64,000 nt of DNA from CAG-557 sp045540315 (GTDB lineage Bacteria > Bacillota > Clostridia > Oscillospirales > Acutalibacteraceae). The stretch covers positions 47,215 to 111,214 of the forward strand of contig JAZQHA010000065.1 in the NCBI GenBank assembly GCA_045540315.1, read 5' to 3'. This document shows, one piece after another, positions 41,387 to 49,501 of the stretch (position 1 is its first letter; the number at the start of each line of letters is the position of its first letter). The position numbers and the translations under genes are program-made. The notes beneath the pieces were generated by a model. That model had not been told where the DNA came from. It worked only from the letters and a program-made list of their open reading frames with translations, and did not search any database.

Positions 41387-42525
41387 GCACTACCACCACC
41401 TAAGTTTAAAACAACAACCGTAGAGATTATTAAAATTGTTACTACGCAGAGTATTATTGCCATCAAGGTACTAACAACCTTACCGATGTTCTTAAGTAAC
41501 GTTGAGACATTACTCAGTTCGAAAATTTCGCCTGCCACCGCACAAAAATTCATTGCAAAAGCCCAAACTATGCACTCAACAACAACTGGCAAAAATATAA
41601 AACCAATTGCAATGATAAAAAATGCGCCAACTCCAGACTTTAAAACTTTTACGCACCCTTGCACCGTCAAAAAGGCATCACCGAGAGCTCCTCCAACTAT
41701 AGGTACAAAGCTGCCAAGAACAAACTTCATAGTTTTGCTGTTGACGCTGTCCATAGCCGAGCCAATTAAAGTCTTGGTGGTTAAAAGGCCAGAAAAAATC
41801 GTCATTACAAAGCCCAAAACCCACTTTACAAGCTTTGAAAATAGCTCACACAGGCCGGCGAATTTTAATCTCGGAGAAATCGCACACACAACGCTGACCG
41901 TTAAGAAGATATTCAAAAGTGGTATCAAAAAGCTCGATGATAGCTGCGTAATAAAATCTCCTAAAGTGACCATCATCGAGCTAAACGCCACCGAAGATAT
42001 TGCTTGACCCGATGCGACCATAATACCAACCATGACCGGTATATAACACAGCAAAAATGTCGTTGCGCCCTTGATGATAAAAGCGACTCGCCCGATGAAA
42101 TCTACGATCGGAGACACAAGAATCATACAAATGCAAAGTGTACTCACAACATCGAGTACCGTTGCTAATGGGCGCTCTCCCAATGAAACTTTAAGCGTCG
42201 TAAAGATAGCATTTAAGAGAATAAGTGCCAAAATCATACTGATGGATTTCATTGGTCCAGGGAGTTTCTTTTTGGCGGTTCTAAAAACATTCTCAAGTAT
42301 TTGCTCGGGATTAATGTCGACAATTTTACCAAAGTCAACCCCGTCAATGCCAAGTCCCTCAAGAGACCTTTGTACATCTTTTGGAAGCTCATCGAAAAGT
42401 CTCTGTGCACCGCTATTTTCTAGCTGCTCCTTGTAGACTTCATCCTCATAGTGTTGCTCTTGGGCTAGCGTTATTTTACATGGCAATAACAGTAAAAGCG
42501 CAAAAAGCCAAAATAATTTTTTCAC
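41383..42525 (-). CDS. spoIIIAE: stage III sporulation protein AE
   Basis: 380-residue polytopic protein with a cleavable signal peptide (about 1-21, MKKLFWLFALLLLL), an exported N-terminal stretch and about seven transmembrane segments from residue 95. Typical sequences: SISMILALILLNAIFTTL, SVVCAISPRLKFAGLCELFSKL-like loop and FVPIVGGALGDAF. It is the largest membrane component of the feeding-tube-like channel. Begins one base after the spoIIIAD stop. Confidence 0.93.
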   Translation of the reverse strand: MKKLFWLFALLLLLPCKITLAQEQHYEDEVYKEQLENSGAQRLFDELPKDVQRSLEGLGIDGVDFGKIVDINPEQILENVFRTAKKKLPGPMKSISMILALILLNAIFTTLKVSLGERPLATVLDVVSTLCICMILVSPIVDFIGRVAFIIKGATTFLLCYIPVMVGIMVASGQAISSVAFSSMMVTLGDFITQLSSSFLIPLLNIFLTVSVVCAISPRLKFAGLCELFSKLVKWVLGFVMTIFSGLLTTKTLIGSAMDSVNSKTMKFVLGSFVPIVGGALGDAFLTVQGCVKVLKSGVGAFFIIAIGFIFLPVVVECIVWAFAMNFCAVAGEIFELSNVSTLLKNIGKVVSTLMAIILCVVTILIISTVVVLNLGGGSA

Positions 42526-42526
42526 A

Positions 42527-42916
42527 TCAACCTCCTAAAAGCCCTGAAACGATTTTTATGACATGCTCAAAAAGTGGCAGCGCCATAGTGATTATCATCA
42601 CCTTACCGGCAAGCTCTATTTTCGAGGCTAACGCACTTTCGCCTGCATCAGTGCAAGCATCGGAGGCAAACTGAACTAAAAAGCAAACTCCCAGTGTCTT
42701 AAAGAGAATTTTGGCATGCTCAAATGAAATTCCACTCGTTGATATAAGTCCGTTTATTTTCTGTATCGATGGAGCTAACTCAGCAAAAATCATAAATAAT
42801 ATAAAAACCCCCGCAATGAGGCTGATAAAAATCGAGTATTCAGGGGTATACTTTTTTATCATCACAGATATGGTCGTTGCGAGCATCGCGACCGCTATTA
42901 GTCCCATTAAATTCAT
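42527..42916 (-). CDS. spoIIIAD: stage III sporulation protein AD
   Basis: 129 residues, four hydrophobic segments, with VSMIKKYTPEYSIFISLIAGV-like sequence near residue 20 and ISFEHAKILFKTLGVCFLVQF (about 72) typical of the family. A membrane component of the SpoIIIA-SpoIIQ channel. Three bases after spoIIIAC. Confidence 0.93.
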   Translation of the reverse strand: MNLMGLIAVAMLATTISVMIKKYTPEYSIFISLIAGVFILFMIFAELAPSIQKINGLISTSGISFEHAKILFKTLGVCFLVQFASDACTDAGESALASKIELAGKVMIITMALPLFEHVIKIVSGLLGG

Positions 42917-42919
42917 AGC

Positions 42920-43135
42920 TTACAGCCCAAATATAGACTTAATCGTCCGAAAGAGCACTTCAATTTCTTTTACAACCATCATTAGCACTACAATAAGTCC
43001 TGCCAAAGTTGTCATCATTGCCTGCTCCTCTCGGCCAGAGCGTATGAGAACTTGGTTGAGTACCGCCACTATTATTCCGATTGCCGCTATTTTAAAAATT
43101 AAATCGATGTCCATTATCTTCGCAACAAGGCTCAC
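42920..43135 (-). CDS. spoIIIAC: stage III sporulation protein AC
   Basis: 71 residues with two transmembrane segments: DLIFKIAAIGIIVAVLNQVL and a second after the short loop SGREEQAMMT. This loop is highly conserved in the family. Start at GTG (43133-43135) with AAAAGG 7 bases before it; an ATG at 43114 (MDIDLIF), where most family members begin, is an alternative with a weak ribosome site. Repeat copy 12 separates it from spoIIIAB. Confidence 0.9.
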   Translation of the reverse strand: MSLVAKIMDIDLIFKIAAIGIIVAVLNQVLIRSGREEQAMMTTLAGLIVVLMMVVKEIEVLFRTIKSIFGL

Positions 43136-43215
43136 AAATAAGCCTTTTGTCTTCCTCCATTTCCAAGCTTTAACTTCTTTTCGTGTTTTTTACCTTGCAA
43201 TCTAGACAAATTTGC

Positions 43216-43407
43216 GGAGTGCCTATTAGTGCTTTACCTTTTGGTACCGATGTTACCCCAGCAGGGCGGCGAGGCCAAGGAAAATAAATTTTTATTTTCG
43301 TTGTGGTCCCAGGCGCAGCCTGGGACTGGCCGAAGGCCCAATTGGGGCCTTCGGCGCCTCGCGGCGCCCGAGTATTGATGTCGCTTTGTAATAAATAATG
43401 GCACTCT
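43216..43407 (-). repeat. cloverleaf repeat copy 12, inside the spoIIIA operon
   Basis: Core 43264-43368, reversed. The left box reads GGGCGGCGAGGCC (GC swapped), A/T arm AAGGAAAATAAA/TTTATTTTCGTT with a mismatch, arm GTCCCAGGC/GCCTGGGAC, arm GAAGGCCC/GGGGCCTTC, GGCGCCTCGCGGCGCC. Outer ends GGAGTGCC (43216-43223) and GGCACTC (43400-43406). A short repeat AATTTG flanks it. It lies between spoIIIAB and spoIIIAC, which are normally adjacent. Confidence 0.9.
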
Positions 43408-43434
43408 CGCAATTTGGATTTTTTGCAAAGTCGC

Positions 43435-43941
43435 TTACAGCAGTATTATCGCAAGGCACATACCAAACGACGAGCCAAGCATTAGGTAAAGTTTACTTTT
43501 TTTGTTTTTTTCATCTTGCGCCGCCTCCAATGCTGCACTTACTAAGTTTTTATTCAGTTGACATAACGCAATTTGTCCATCAACATCGGTAGCACCAAGA
43601 TTGTCTCCAAAGCTGTAAATTAGTTCTTTATCTTGCCGCAATAATCCATAAGTGCTGGGAAGACTTCTTACGGCTTTACTCCACGCCTCTGGAAAAGGAA
43701 CTTTTTGCGCTAAATCTCTGTAAACCACCGTCAAAAAGGCTTGAAACTCTACACCGTTTTGATATCCCCGCACGACTTCTATTAATGCTCGACGAGCATA
43801 CCGAATTTCAGTTTCTATGTAATCTATAAAGCTTAAATACTGTTGCAAAAAGCGCACACGTAGGGCTAACTTACGCGATGTTACAACGCCCATGGCTGTC
43901 GACGACGTCACTAAAAGTATCGCTCCGACTAATTTTATCAA
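43435..43941 (-). CDS. spoIIIAB: stage III sporulation protein AB
   Basis: 168 residues, a type II secretion GspF-like membrane protein. N-terminal hydrophobic segment (LVGAILLVTSSTAMGVV), then the family pattern YLSFIDYIETEIRYARRAL (about 35) and a C-terminal transmembrane segment (SKLYLMLGSSFGMCLAIILL). I chose TTG at 43941, where homology and length fit and GGTGAT lies 5 bases upstream; the frame is open 23 codons further inside spoIIIAA. Overlaps the spoIIIAA tail by 71 bases. Confidence 0.85.
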   Translation of the reverse strand: MIKLVGAILLVTSSTAMGVVTSRKLALRVRFLQQYLSFIDYIETEIRYARRALIEVVRGYQNGVEFQAFLTVVYRDLAQKVPFPEAWSKAVRSLPSTYGLLRQDKELIYSFGDNLGATDVDGQIALCQLNKNLVSAALEAAQDEKNKKSKLYLMLGSSFGMCLAIILL

Positions 43942-44860
43942 GCTTATCACCCATTCTATAAACTTCTGAGATTTTTCCGGGTTCATTTTTTCCAGACATA
44001 ACAGCAACAATATCGAAAGCTTCGGTCTGTAAAAGTTCTTGGCATTGTCGTTTTCTCATAAAATCATTAATATCAGCGGCGTGCACGCTAACCACTAATT
44101 TTACTCCGGAGTGACTGGCTTGTTTAACCGCTAAAATGTCCGCCTCTGTACCCAGTTCATCGCAAACAATCACGTCCGGAGAGAGTGTTCTAGTAGCTTG
44201 AGTTAGGCCTTCAGCCTTTGGGTAACGGTTGAGTATATCGCAAAAACCTAAATCATTTTGTGCAAGCCCCTCATATGTACCGGAAAACTCATTTCGCTCA
44301 TCCACAACACTTACTTTTTTCCCACTAAGCGAAAGTTTTCTTGCAATCTCACGCAAAATAGTAGTTTTGCCACTCGCAGGTGCACCGGCCAAAATAATGC
44401 CATGAAAGTTGTTTCCTATAGTTGATAAAAGCTCATCTGCAGACGTTTTTATTTGTCGTGCGATTCTAATATTCAAAGTTGATATGTCCCGAATATTTAC
44501 TATGACATTATTACTTAACACAGCTGTACCGCACAATCCCACTCGATGTCCACCTTTGATGGTTAAAAAGCCATTTTTTATTTCGTCGTCGTAGCTGTAT
44601 ACAGAATTTTCACACATAGCTTTTATACTATCTTTTATATCGTCTCTTGTGGCTAACTTTAGCGGTAAGTTAATATTTCGAGTTAAATTACCATCTTTGC
44701 GTAAAAACAAGTAATCGTTGTGACATATAAAAATTATAGGTTTCTCTGCCCGTATACAAATTTCTCTTACATTTTGTTGAATATCTTCCGGCACATTTTT
44801 TAAACTAGCGTACAGGTTACAGCTCAAGGAGCGAATAGCCTGCTCATATTTTTCATCCAT
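43871..44860 (-). CDS. spoIIIAA: stage III sporulation protein AA (ATPase)
   Basis: 329-residue ATPase related to type II/IV secretion motors that powers the SpoIIIA-SpoIIQ channel during engulfment. Walker A is GIILAGAPASGKTTILREIA (about 155-175); Walker B is DVIVCDELGTEADI (about 228-241). The N-terminal REICIRAEKPI domain is typical. The start is the ATG at 44860, 7 bases after AAAGGAGG. The C-terminal 20 residues after KISEVYRMG run on over the start of spoIIIAB and look like an extension. Confidence 0.94.
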   Translation of the reverse strand: MDEKYEQAIRSLSCNLYASLKNVPEDIQQNVREICIRAEKPIIFICHNDYLFLRKDGNLTRNINLPLKLATRDDIKDSIKAMCENSVYSYDDEIKNGFLTIKGGHRVGLCGTAVLSNNVIVNIRDISTLNIRIARQIKTSADELLSTIGNNFHGIILAGAPASGKTTILREIARKLSLSGKKVSVVDERNEFSGTYEGLAQNDLGFCDILNRYPKAEGLTQATRTLSPDVIVCDELGTEADILAVKQASHSGVKLVVSVHAADINDFMRKRQCQELLQTEAFDIVAVMSGKNEPGKISEVYRMGDKLDKISRSDTFSDVVDSHGRCNIA

Positions 44861-44926
44861 AGCCTTGTCCTCCTTTGTAATCATCATATGGACAACTCTA
44901 TGAATTTAGAACTTGCAGCTGCAAAA

Positions 44927-44955
44927 AAAATAAAGCTAGCACGGTTCATGCTAGC
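44927..44955 (-). terminator. terminator of acpP
   Basis: Hairpin GCTAGC(AT)/(GT)GCTAGC followed on the minus strand by TTTATTTTTTTT. It sits 28 bases past acpP and 70-80 bases before the spoIIIAA start, so it separates the two units. Confidence 0.85.
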
Positions 44956-44982
44956 TTTTTCGGATATCTCATTTGTATGTGT

Positions 44983-45210
44983 TTATCTGTTTTTCTTGAT
45001 AAAATTAACCAGTTCTTCTACTGTACGTATGTTCTCGATAGCCTCATCGGGTACTTCCATTTCGAACTCATCCTCGATAGACATCATAATATCAACTACA
45101 TCCAAAGAATCGGCACCCAAGTCCTCGGCGATGTTTGTAGATGGGGTAATGGTGTTTTCGTCGACAGAAAACTGTTCGCTTAGTATTTTTTTAACTTTTT
45201 CTAGTGGCAT
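44983..45210 (-). CDS. acpP: acyl carrier protein
   Basis: 75 residues, acidic, the central carrier of fatty acid synthesis. The phosphopantetheine serine is in LGADSLDVVDIMM (Ser about 35), flanked by the expected helices. AcpS at 14.5 kb would activate it. Ribosome site AAGGAG. Own promoter and terminator; no other fab gene is adjacent, unlike the usual fapR-plsX-fabD-fabG-acpP cluster. Confidence 0.96.
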   Translation of the reverse strand: MPLEKVKKILSEQFSVDENTITPSTNIAEDLGADSLDVVDIMMSIEDEFEMEVPDEAIENIRTVEELVNFIKKNR

Positions 45211-45302
45211 AACTTTTTTTCTCCTTGATACGTGATAGATTTTTTTGAAACATAAATATTTTATGTTAATGTAATGATATTGTTAAACTTGTGGAATATT
45301 CA

Positions 45303-45331
45303 TTGACAAAACCGCATTCCTAAGCTATTCT
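45303..45331 (+). promoter_or_regulatory. promoter of aroE-aroK
   Basis: TTGACA, 17 bases, TATTCT on the plus strand, about 105 bases before the aroE ATG and divergent from the acpP promoter. Confidence 0.65.
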
Positions 45332-45372
45332 CTAAAATACGTTATTCGATGTATGAAAATCCCCGCTCCAAT

Positions 45373-45400
45373 ATTATATAAGAAAAAAATGCTTTGTCAA
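45373..45400 (-). promoter_or_regulatory. promoter of acpP
   Basis: Minus strand TTGACA, 16 bases, TATAAT; gives a leader of about 155 nt. The promoter of aroE-aroK overlaps this leader in the opposite direction. Confidence 0.75.
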
Positions 45401-45438
45401 TATTAATTGCAAGCTTATATTAAATGAAGGTACGTTTG

Positions 45439-46272
45439 ATGAAAAAACATTTTGCACTAATTGGACACCCAATTACACATTCAATATCTCCGTTTATCCA
45501 TGAGCGGCTGTTTGAACTCTCAAAAGTTTCAGCTGAATACAAACTCATAGATATAACTTTAGCGCAGTTGCCTCAATATTTACATGAGCTAAGAAAACTT
45601 GATGGTTATAATGTAACAATTCCGTATAAAGAAAAAATTGTGTCATCTATAGACAAACTTTGCGATAAAGCAAAATTATATGGTTGTGTAAATACGGTTA
45701 AAAATAGTGACTGTTCTTGTGGCTATAATACAGACGCTTATGGTTTTTTGAAAGCTTTAGAGGTTGACGGAATAAATTTAAGTGGCGATATTACTATACT
45801 TGGCTGTGGTGGTGCGGCTAGAGTTTTTTGCTTTGAGGCGGTATTAGCAGGTTGTCGGGTCACTCTTGCAGTTAGAAAGCAAAGTTTGCCGAGAGCGCTT
45901 CGGCTCAAAAATGATGTAGAAATAGCTACTGGCAAGGTCGTTAACGTTACTACCTTAGATAATGTATCTCCAAATGTAGACTTGCTAATAAATGCAACAC
46001 CCGTTGGAATGCATCCTAATTGTGAGCAGATGCCGATTTTATTATCACAACTTGAAAATTGTAAGGCTGTATTCGATGCAATATATAACCCGAATGAAAC
46101 AATGCTTATCAAACAGGCAAGACGCAATGGTTCTCATGTAGCTTCTGGCTTGTCTATGTTGCTGTATCAAGCTGTTAAAGCACAAGAAATTTGGACTGGA
46201 GCAATGTTTGCTCAGGGTGATATCTGTCAGTTAATGGCAGATGCCAAAGAATTTTTGAAGAAGTTTAGGTAA
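45439..46272 (+). CDS. aroE: shikimate dehydrogenase
   Basis: NADPH-dependent reduction of 3-dehydroshikimate; 277 residues. Substrate site: IGHPITHSISPFIHERLF (residues 8-25) and YNVTIPYKEKI (Lys about 65) and NTDAYGF (about 98). NADP loop ITILGCGGAARVFCFEA (about 118-134), ending SMLLYQAVKAQEIWTG. Start at the ATG at 45439 with AAGGT upstream rather than the ATG at 45424. Second aro locus, away from aroB-aroA-aroC-aroQ. Confidence 0.94.
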   Translation: MKKHFALIGHPITHSISPFIHERLFELSKVSAEYKLIDITLAQLPQYLHELRKLDGYNVTIPYKEKIVSSIDKLCDKAKLYGCVNTVKNSDCSCGYNTDAYGFLKALEVDGINLSGDITILGCGGAARVFCFEAVLAGCRVTLAVRKQSLPRALRLKNDVEIATGKVVNVTTLDNVSPNVDLLINATPVGMHPNCEQMPILLSQLENCKAVFDAIYNPNETMLIKQARRNGSHVASGLSMLLYQAVKAQEIWTGAMFAQGDICQLMADAKEFLKKFR

Positions 46273-46277
46273 CGTTT

Positions 46278-46784
46278 ATGAGTAAGGATAACATAATTTT
46301 ATGTGGTTTTATGGGCTGCGGAAAGACTACTATCGGGAAGTATTTAGCTACCCTTACAGGAAAAAAGTTTATTGATATGGATGCGGCAATTGAGAAAAAA
46401 GCCCGTCTTACTATTAGTGACATATTTGATAAGTATGGAGAAGAGCACTTTCGAATTATCGAAACCGCTTGTGTTGATGAGATATCTAAAAAAACCGGTT
46501 GCATAATCGCAACCGGTGGTGGGACTGTTCTAAATTATCAGAATGTTGCAGCGTTAAGACAGTCGGGAAAGCTTTTTCTTTTGGATGTGACGTTTGACTT
46601 AGCTTTTCAGCGAATTTCTCAATGTAATGATAGGCCTTTGGTTAGAAAACTCGATAGAATAGAGCTAAAAAACTTATTTGATTTAAGACGAGATAAGTAT
46701 TTATCGTGTGCAGATTTTATTATAAATGCAAACACCTCGTGTGCTGAGATTGCAGCCAACATTCTTCATATGCAAAAGATGTAG
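46278..46784 (+). CDS. aroK: shikimate kinase
   Basis: 168 residues, ATP-dependent phosphorylation of shikimate. P-loop ILCGFMGCGKTTIGKYLA (residues 7-24), the DMDAAIEKKARLTISDIF substrate/Walker B region (about 33), EEHFRIIE (Arg about 58), IATGGGTVL (about 78) and the lid DRPLVRK (about 117). Five bases after aroE. Confidence 0.95.
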   Translation: MSKDNIILCGFMGCGKTTIGKYLATLTGKKFIDMDAAIEKKARLTISDIFDKYGEEHFRIIETACVDEISKKTGCIIATGGGTVLNYQNVAALRQSGKLFLLDVTFDLAFQRISQCNDRPLVRKLDRIELKNLFDLRRDKYLSCADFIINANTSCAEIAANILHMQKM

Positions 46785-46789
46785 TGTTA

Positions 46790-47659
46790 CTATAGATTTT
46801 TTCCCATTTTAAATTCAAACTTTGGATTCTTATATAAATCTTTAAAATATGCTTTAAATAGGCGTTGGCCACGGGTATTGGTTTTAGCAACGGCAAATAG
46901 GATTTTTTTATCAATGTGGTTGTTTACGTGTATCCTAATGGCTTCATTAAATAAAAAATAACCAAGCGCTGTTTTTCTAAAATCATTCTTGACATAAAAG
47001 GAGCGATATAAGATTGCGTTGCTTGGAGCGCGCAGTCCCGTGAGCCAACCAACGATTTCCTTGTTATCGAAGACAGCGAATTGAGTACATTCATCATCTA
47101 AATCAAACTCATTAGCGAACGGAGATAACCCTTTTGGATAATCTATGTTTTCTTTTAATTTTTGGAGTAGTTCTTTATTAATTTCGTTTTTTGAAAAAAT
47201 TTTAATTTTATCTGGTACCTTAGTTGCGGATGCCACGATTCTTTGAGCAAAGCGGTTGTTTTCAAAAAACTGTTTAGTGTCGATAACGTATACAAAAGTA
47301 AGCACTTCAGCTTTAGAAAAGCCTCTTTTAATTAAAAATGATTCTAATAAGTCGATTTTTTCTTGCGAGGTTACGCCTTGTAAGGAAATTTTTTTTATGT
47401 TTAGTTCTTTTAACTTAGCTTCTAATGCGTTCAAAAGTGCTGTTCCAGCACCTTTTTTTCGAAAAAGTGGTAGAACAAATAGGCTGTTGATTTGGCATTC
47501 ATTAAAAGGATTTATTTTTGCAAAAATTGCTCCGCACGGAAGTTTATTAAATTTAGCGCCAAAAGCAATTATATTGGATTCGCTTTCGGTCATAATTTGT
47601 TTTAAACAGTGTTGATATCTCTCAATGTTGGAATGATTAAGAGGCTCTACATTAACCAT
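46790..47659 (-). CDS. two-domain GNAT-family acetyltransferase
   Basis: 289 residues. The N-terminal GNAT domain (about 1-130) has the CoA-binding pattern NSLFVLPLFRKKGAGTALLNALE. The C-terminal half (about 145-285) is a second GNAT-like unit with VGWLTGLRAPSNAILYRSFYVKNDFRKTALGYFLFNEAI and NTRGQRLFKAY. Substrate unknown. Ribosome site AAGGAG. Convergent with aroK (gap 5 bases) and with its own promoter; not clearly linked to its neighbours. Confidence 0.8.
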   Translation of the reverse strand: MVNVEPLNHSNIERYQHCLKQIMTESESNIIAFGAKFNKLPCGAIFAKINPFNECQINSLFVLPLFRKKGAGTALLNALEAKLKELNIKKISLQGVTSQEKIDLLESFLIKRGFSKAEVLTFVYVIDTKQFFENNRFAQRIVASATKVPDKIKIFSKNEINKELLQKLKENIDYPKGLSPFANEFDLDDECTQFAVFDNKEIVGWLTGLRAPSNAILYRSFYVKNDFRKTALGYFLFNEAIRIHVNNHIDKKILFAVAKTNTRGQRLFKAYFKDLYKNPKFEFKMGKNL

Positions 47660-47697
47660 AAATATTCTCCTTCTTTGAGCAAATAATTAATATGATT

Positions 47698-47726
47698 ATT
47701 GTATAATTTTTGCTACCTGCGCGCAA
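47698..47726 (-). promoter_or_regulatory. promoter of the GNAT gene
   Basis: Minus strand TTGCGC, 17 bases, TACAAT; 40 bases before the ATG. Confidence 0.6.
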
Positions 47727-47884
47727 CATCTGTGTATGCATTTAAATATATTTGGCATGTAATGGCGAGTTTATGCTTTAAATTATATGATTTTAAATAT
47801 TGTTTGGAAATTAGCACAAAAATAATGTTGATTTATGGAATAAACCATATTGTTTCGGATTAAAAAGAAAATCAAACAAAAAAC
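47727..47884. other. intergenic spacer, nothing else recognised
   Basis: A/T-rich tract between the divergent promoters at 47.7 and 47.9 kb. No reading frame, repeat copy or strong hairpin other than the short TATGG/CCATA palindrome near 47836-47851. Confidence 0.4.
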
Positions 47885-47913
47885 TTGCATTTTGCAAAAT
47901 ATTAATATATAAT
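47885..47913 (+). promoter_or_regulatory. promoter of the DapB/Ord-like dehydrogenase gene
   Basis: TTGCAT, 17 bases, TATAAT on the plus strand, about 100 bases before the ATG; the ATG has GGGAGG 8 bases upstream. Confidence 0.75.
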
Positions 47914-48011
47914 ATACGCATTGCCATTTTATGAATCTATTTATTTGAAATAATGGTAACAAAATTTACTGAAGATTTATATTTTGTATTATTTATGGGA
48001 GGCTTTAAAAT

Positions 48012-49085
48012 ATGGATAAAAAAATAACTGTTGCGCAATATGGTTGCGGGAAAATGTCTAAGTACATTATGAGATATGTACATGAGAAAGGTGCAGAAAT
48101 AGTTGCCGCTTTCGATGTCGATGAAAATGTTATTGGTAAGGATATCGGAGAAATTACTGGCGAAAAACCTTATGGAGTAGTTGTGAAGGACGCAAAAAAC
48201 GCTGAGAAAATTTTGGCGGCCCTTAAACCAGACGTATGTATCATTACCACTCTCAGCCTTATGAAAGATGTGGAAGAGGCATTTACGATTTGTGCGAAAA
48301 GTGGTGTCAATGCAATAAGTACTTGCGAAGAGGCATTTTACCCTGAAAACTCTTCTCCTCAAATCACTATCCAACTGGATAAACTTGCAAAAGAAAATAA
48401 CTGTACGTTATGTGGTTCAGGATATCAAGATGTTTTTTGGGGTAACCTTATCGCTACAATTGCAGGTTCTACTCATAAGATAACAAAAATTAAAGGTTCA
48501 TCGAGTTATAATGTTGAAGATTACGGTATTGCTCTTGCCAAGGTGCATGGTGCTGGCCTTGATATCGATACTTTTAATAAGGAAATTGCTTCTGCGGATA
48601 ATATTTCTGCGGAAGAACGTAATGAATTAATCCAAAAGGGTGAATTTTTGCCATCATATATGTGGAACGTTAATGGTTGGCTCTGTGATAGATTGGGCCT
48701 TACGGTTAAAAGTCAAATTCAAAAATGCGTTCCGTGTACACACAAAAAAGACCTTCACTCGGATACTTTGAATATGGATATCCCAGCAGGTAATGCGACA
48801 GGAATGTCTGCGATTGTTATCACTGAAACCGAAGAGGGCGTAACTATTGAAAGTGAATGCATTGGTAAGGTATACGCCAAGGATGAGTTCGATAAAAATG
48901 ACTGGACTATCTTCGGTGAGCCGGATACGACTGTTACCATTAACAGACCCGCAACTGTTGAGTTAACTTGTGCTGCTATTGTGAATCGCCTACCAGAGCT
49001 TATTAAGGCTCCTGCAGGGTACATCACCACCGACAAGATGATTACGAATAAGTACAAAGTCAAAGCGCTCAATGAGTATGCCTAA
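48012..49085 (+). CDS. 2,4-diaminopentanoate dehydrogenase-like oxidoreductase (DapB superfamily)
   Basis: 357 residues. N-terminal NAD(P) Rossmann fold (about 5-140; VAQYGCGKMSKYIMRYVHEKGAEIV, then FDVD) and a C-terminal substrate domain related to dihydrodipicolinate reductase. Homologs in Clostridia include 2,4-diaminopentanoate dehydrogenase (Ord) of ornithine oxidation and uncharacterised proteins; the exact reaction is not certain. Context: followed by the arginine deiminase cluster, so ornithine metabolism is plausible (inference), but the ornithine aminomutase genes are not in the window. Repeat copy 13 starts 16 bases after the stop. Confidence 0.7.
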   Translation: MDKKITVAQYGCGKMSKYIMRYVHEKGAEIVAAFDVDENVIGKDIGEITGEKPYGVVVKDAKNAEKILAALKPDVCIITTLSLMKDVEEAFTICAKSGVNAISTCEEAFYPENSSPQITIQLDKLAKENNCTLCGSGYQDVFWGNLIATIAGSTHKITKIKGSSSYNVEDYGIALAKVHGAGLDIDTFNKEIASADNISAEERNELIQKGEFLPSYMWNVNGWLCDRLGLTVKSQIQKCVPCTHKKDLHSDTLNMDIPAGNATGMSAIVITETEEGVTIESECIGKVYAKDEFDKNDWTIFGEPDTTVTINRPATVELTCAAIVNRLPELIKAPAGYITTDKMITNKYKVKALNEYA

Positions 49086-49100
49086 GCACAGATTAAACCA

Positions 49101-49241
49101 GCTGCTGCCAGCGGCGCCGCGAGGCGCTAGTGGCTCTTTGAGCCACTAGCCATCCTCCGCACAGCTTTTGCTGTGTGGAGGATGTTCGAGAAAACCCACC
49201 TTGTGTGTTTTCTCGGCCTCGCGGCCGCGTTGTGCAGCAGC
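49101..49241 (+). repeat. cloverleaf repeat copy 13, all three arms replaced
   Basis: Core 49113-49226. The end boxes GGCGCCGCGAGGCGC and GGCCTCGCGGCC are kept, but the arms are CTAGTGGCTC/GAGCCACTAG, CATCCTCCGCACAGC/GCTGTGTGGAGGATG and CGAGAAAAC/GTTTTCTCG, unlike any other copy. The closing stem is lengthened by GCTGCTG (49101-49107) / CAGCAGC (49235-49241). Confidence 0.9.
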
Positions 49242-49501
49242 GTTTTTTGTGTACTTCATCCAAAATTACCGCAAAATATCTTACGTGACCAAAAATCACA
49301 TTGTTGTTTCATTTTCAATTATTTTTATTATAATTTGTGTAATTTAAGTTAATGACTTGAATTTTCTATATTTTGTGTAATCGAGCAAATAAATTAATAG
49401 AAACGGACGTAATAATAAACATATACGTAAAGGAGAGTGTATTAACGCAGAAAAACGACACAAAATATAGTATTGATACTTTAAGAAAGGTGTAGTTTGA
49501 A
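49242..49501. other. arcA upstream region
   Basis: About 260 A/T-rich bases before arcA. A TATAAT (49329-49334) with TTGTTT 19 bases upstream is a weak promoter candidate. No clear ArgR site or hairpin was identified. The arcA ribosome site AGAAAGGTG precedes the ATG. Confidence 0.4.

Noticed and set aside
49242..49501. ArgR operator upstream of arcA
   Set aside because: Several A/T-rich partial palindromes exist but none is close enough to an ARG box to claim.
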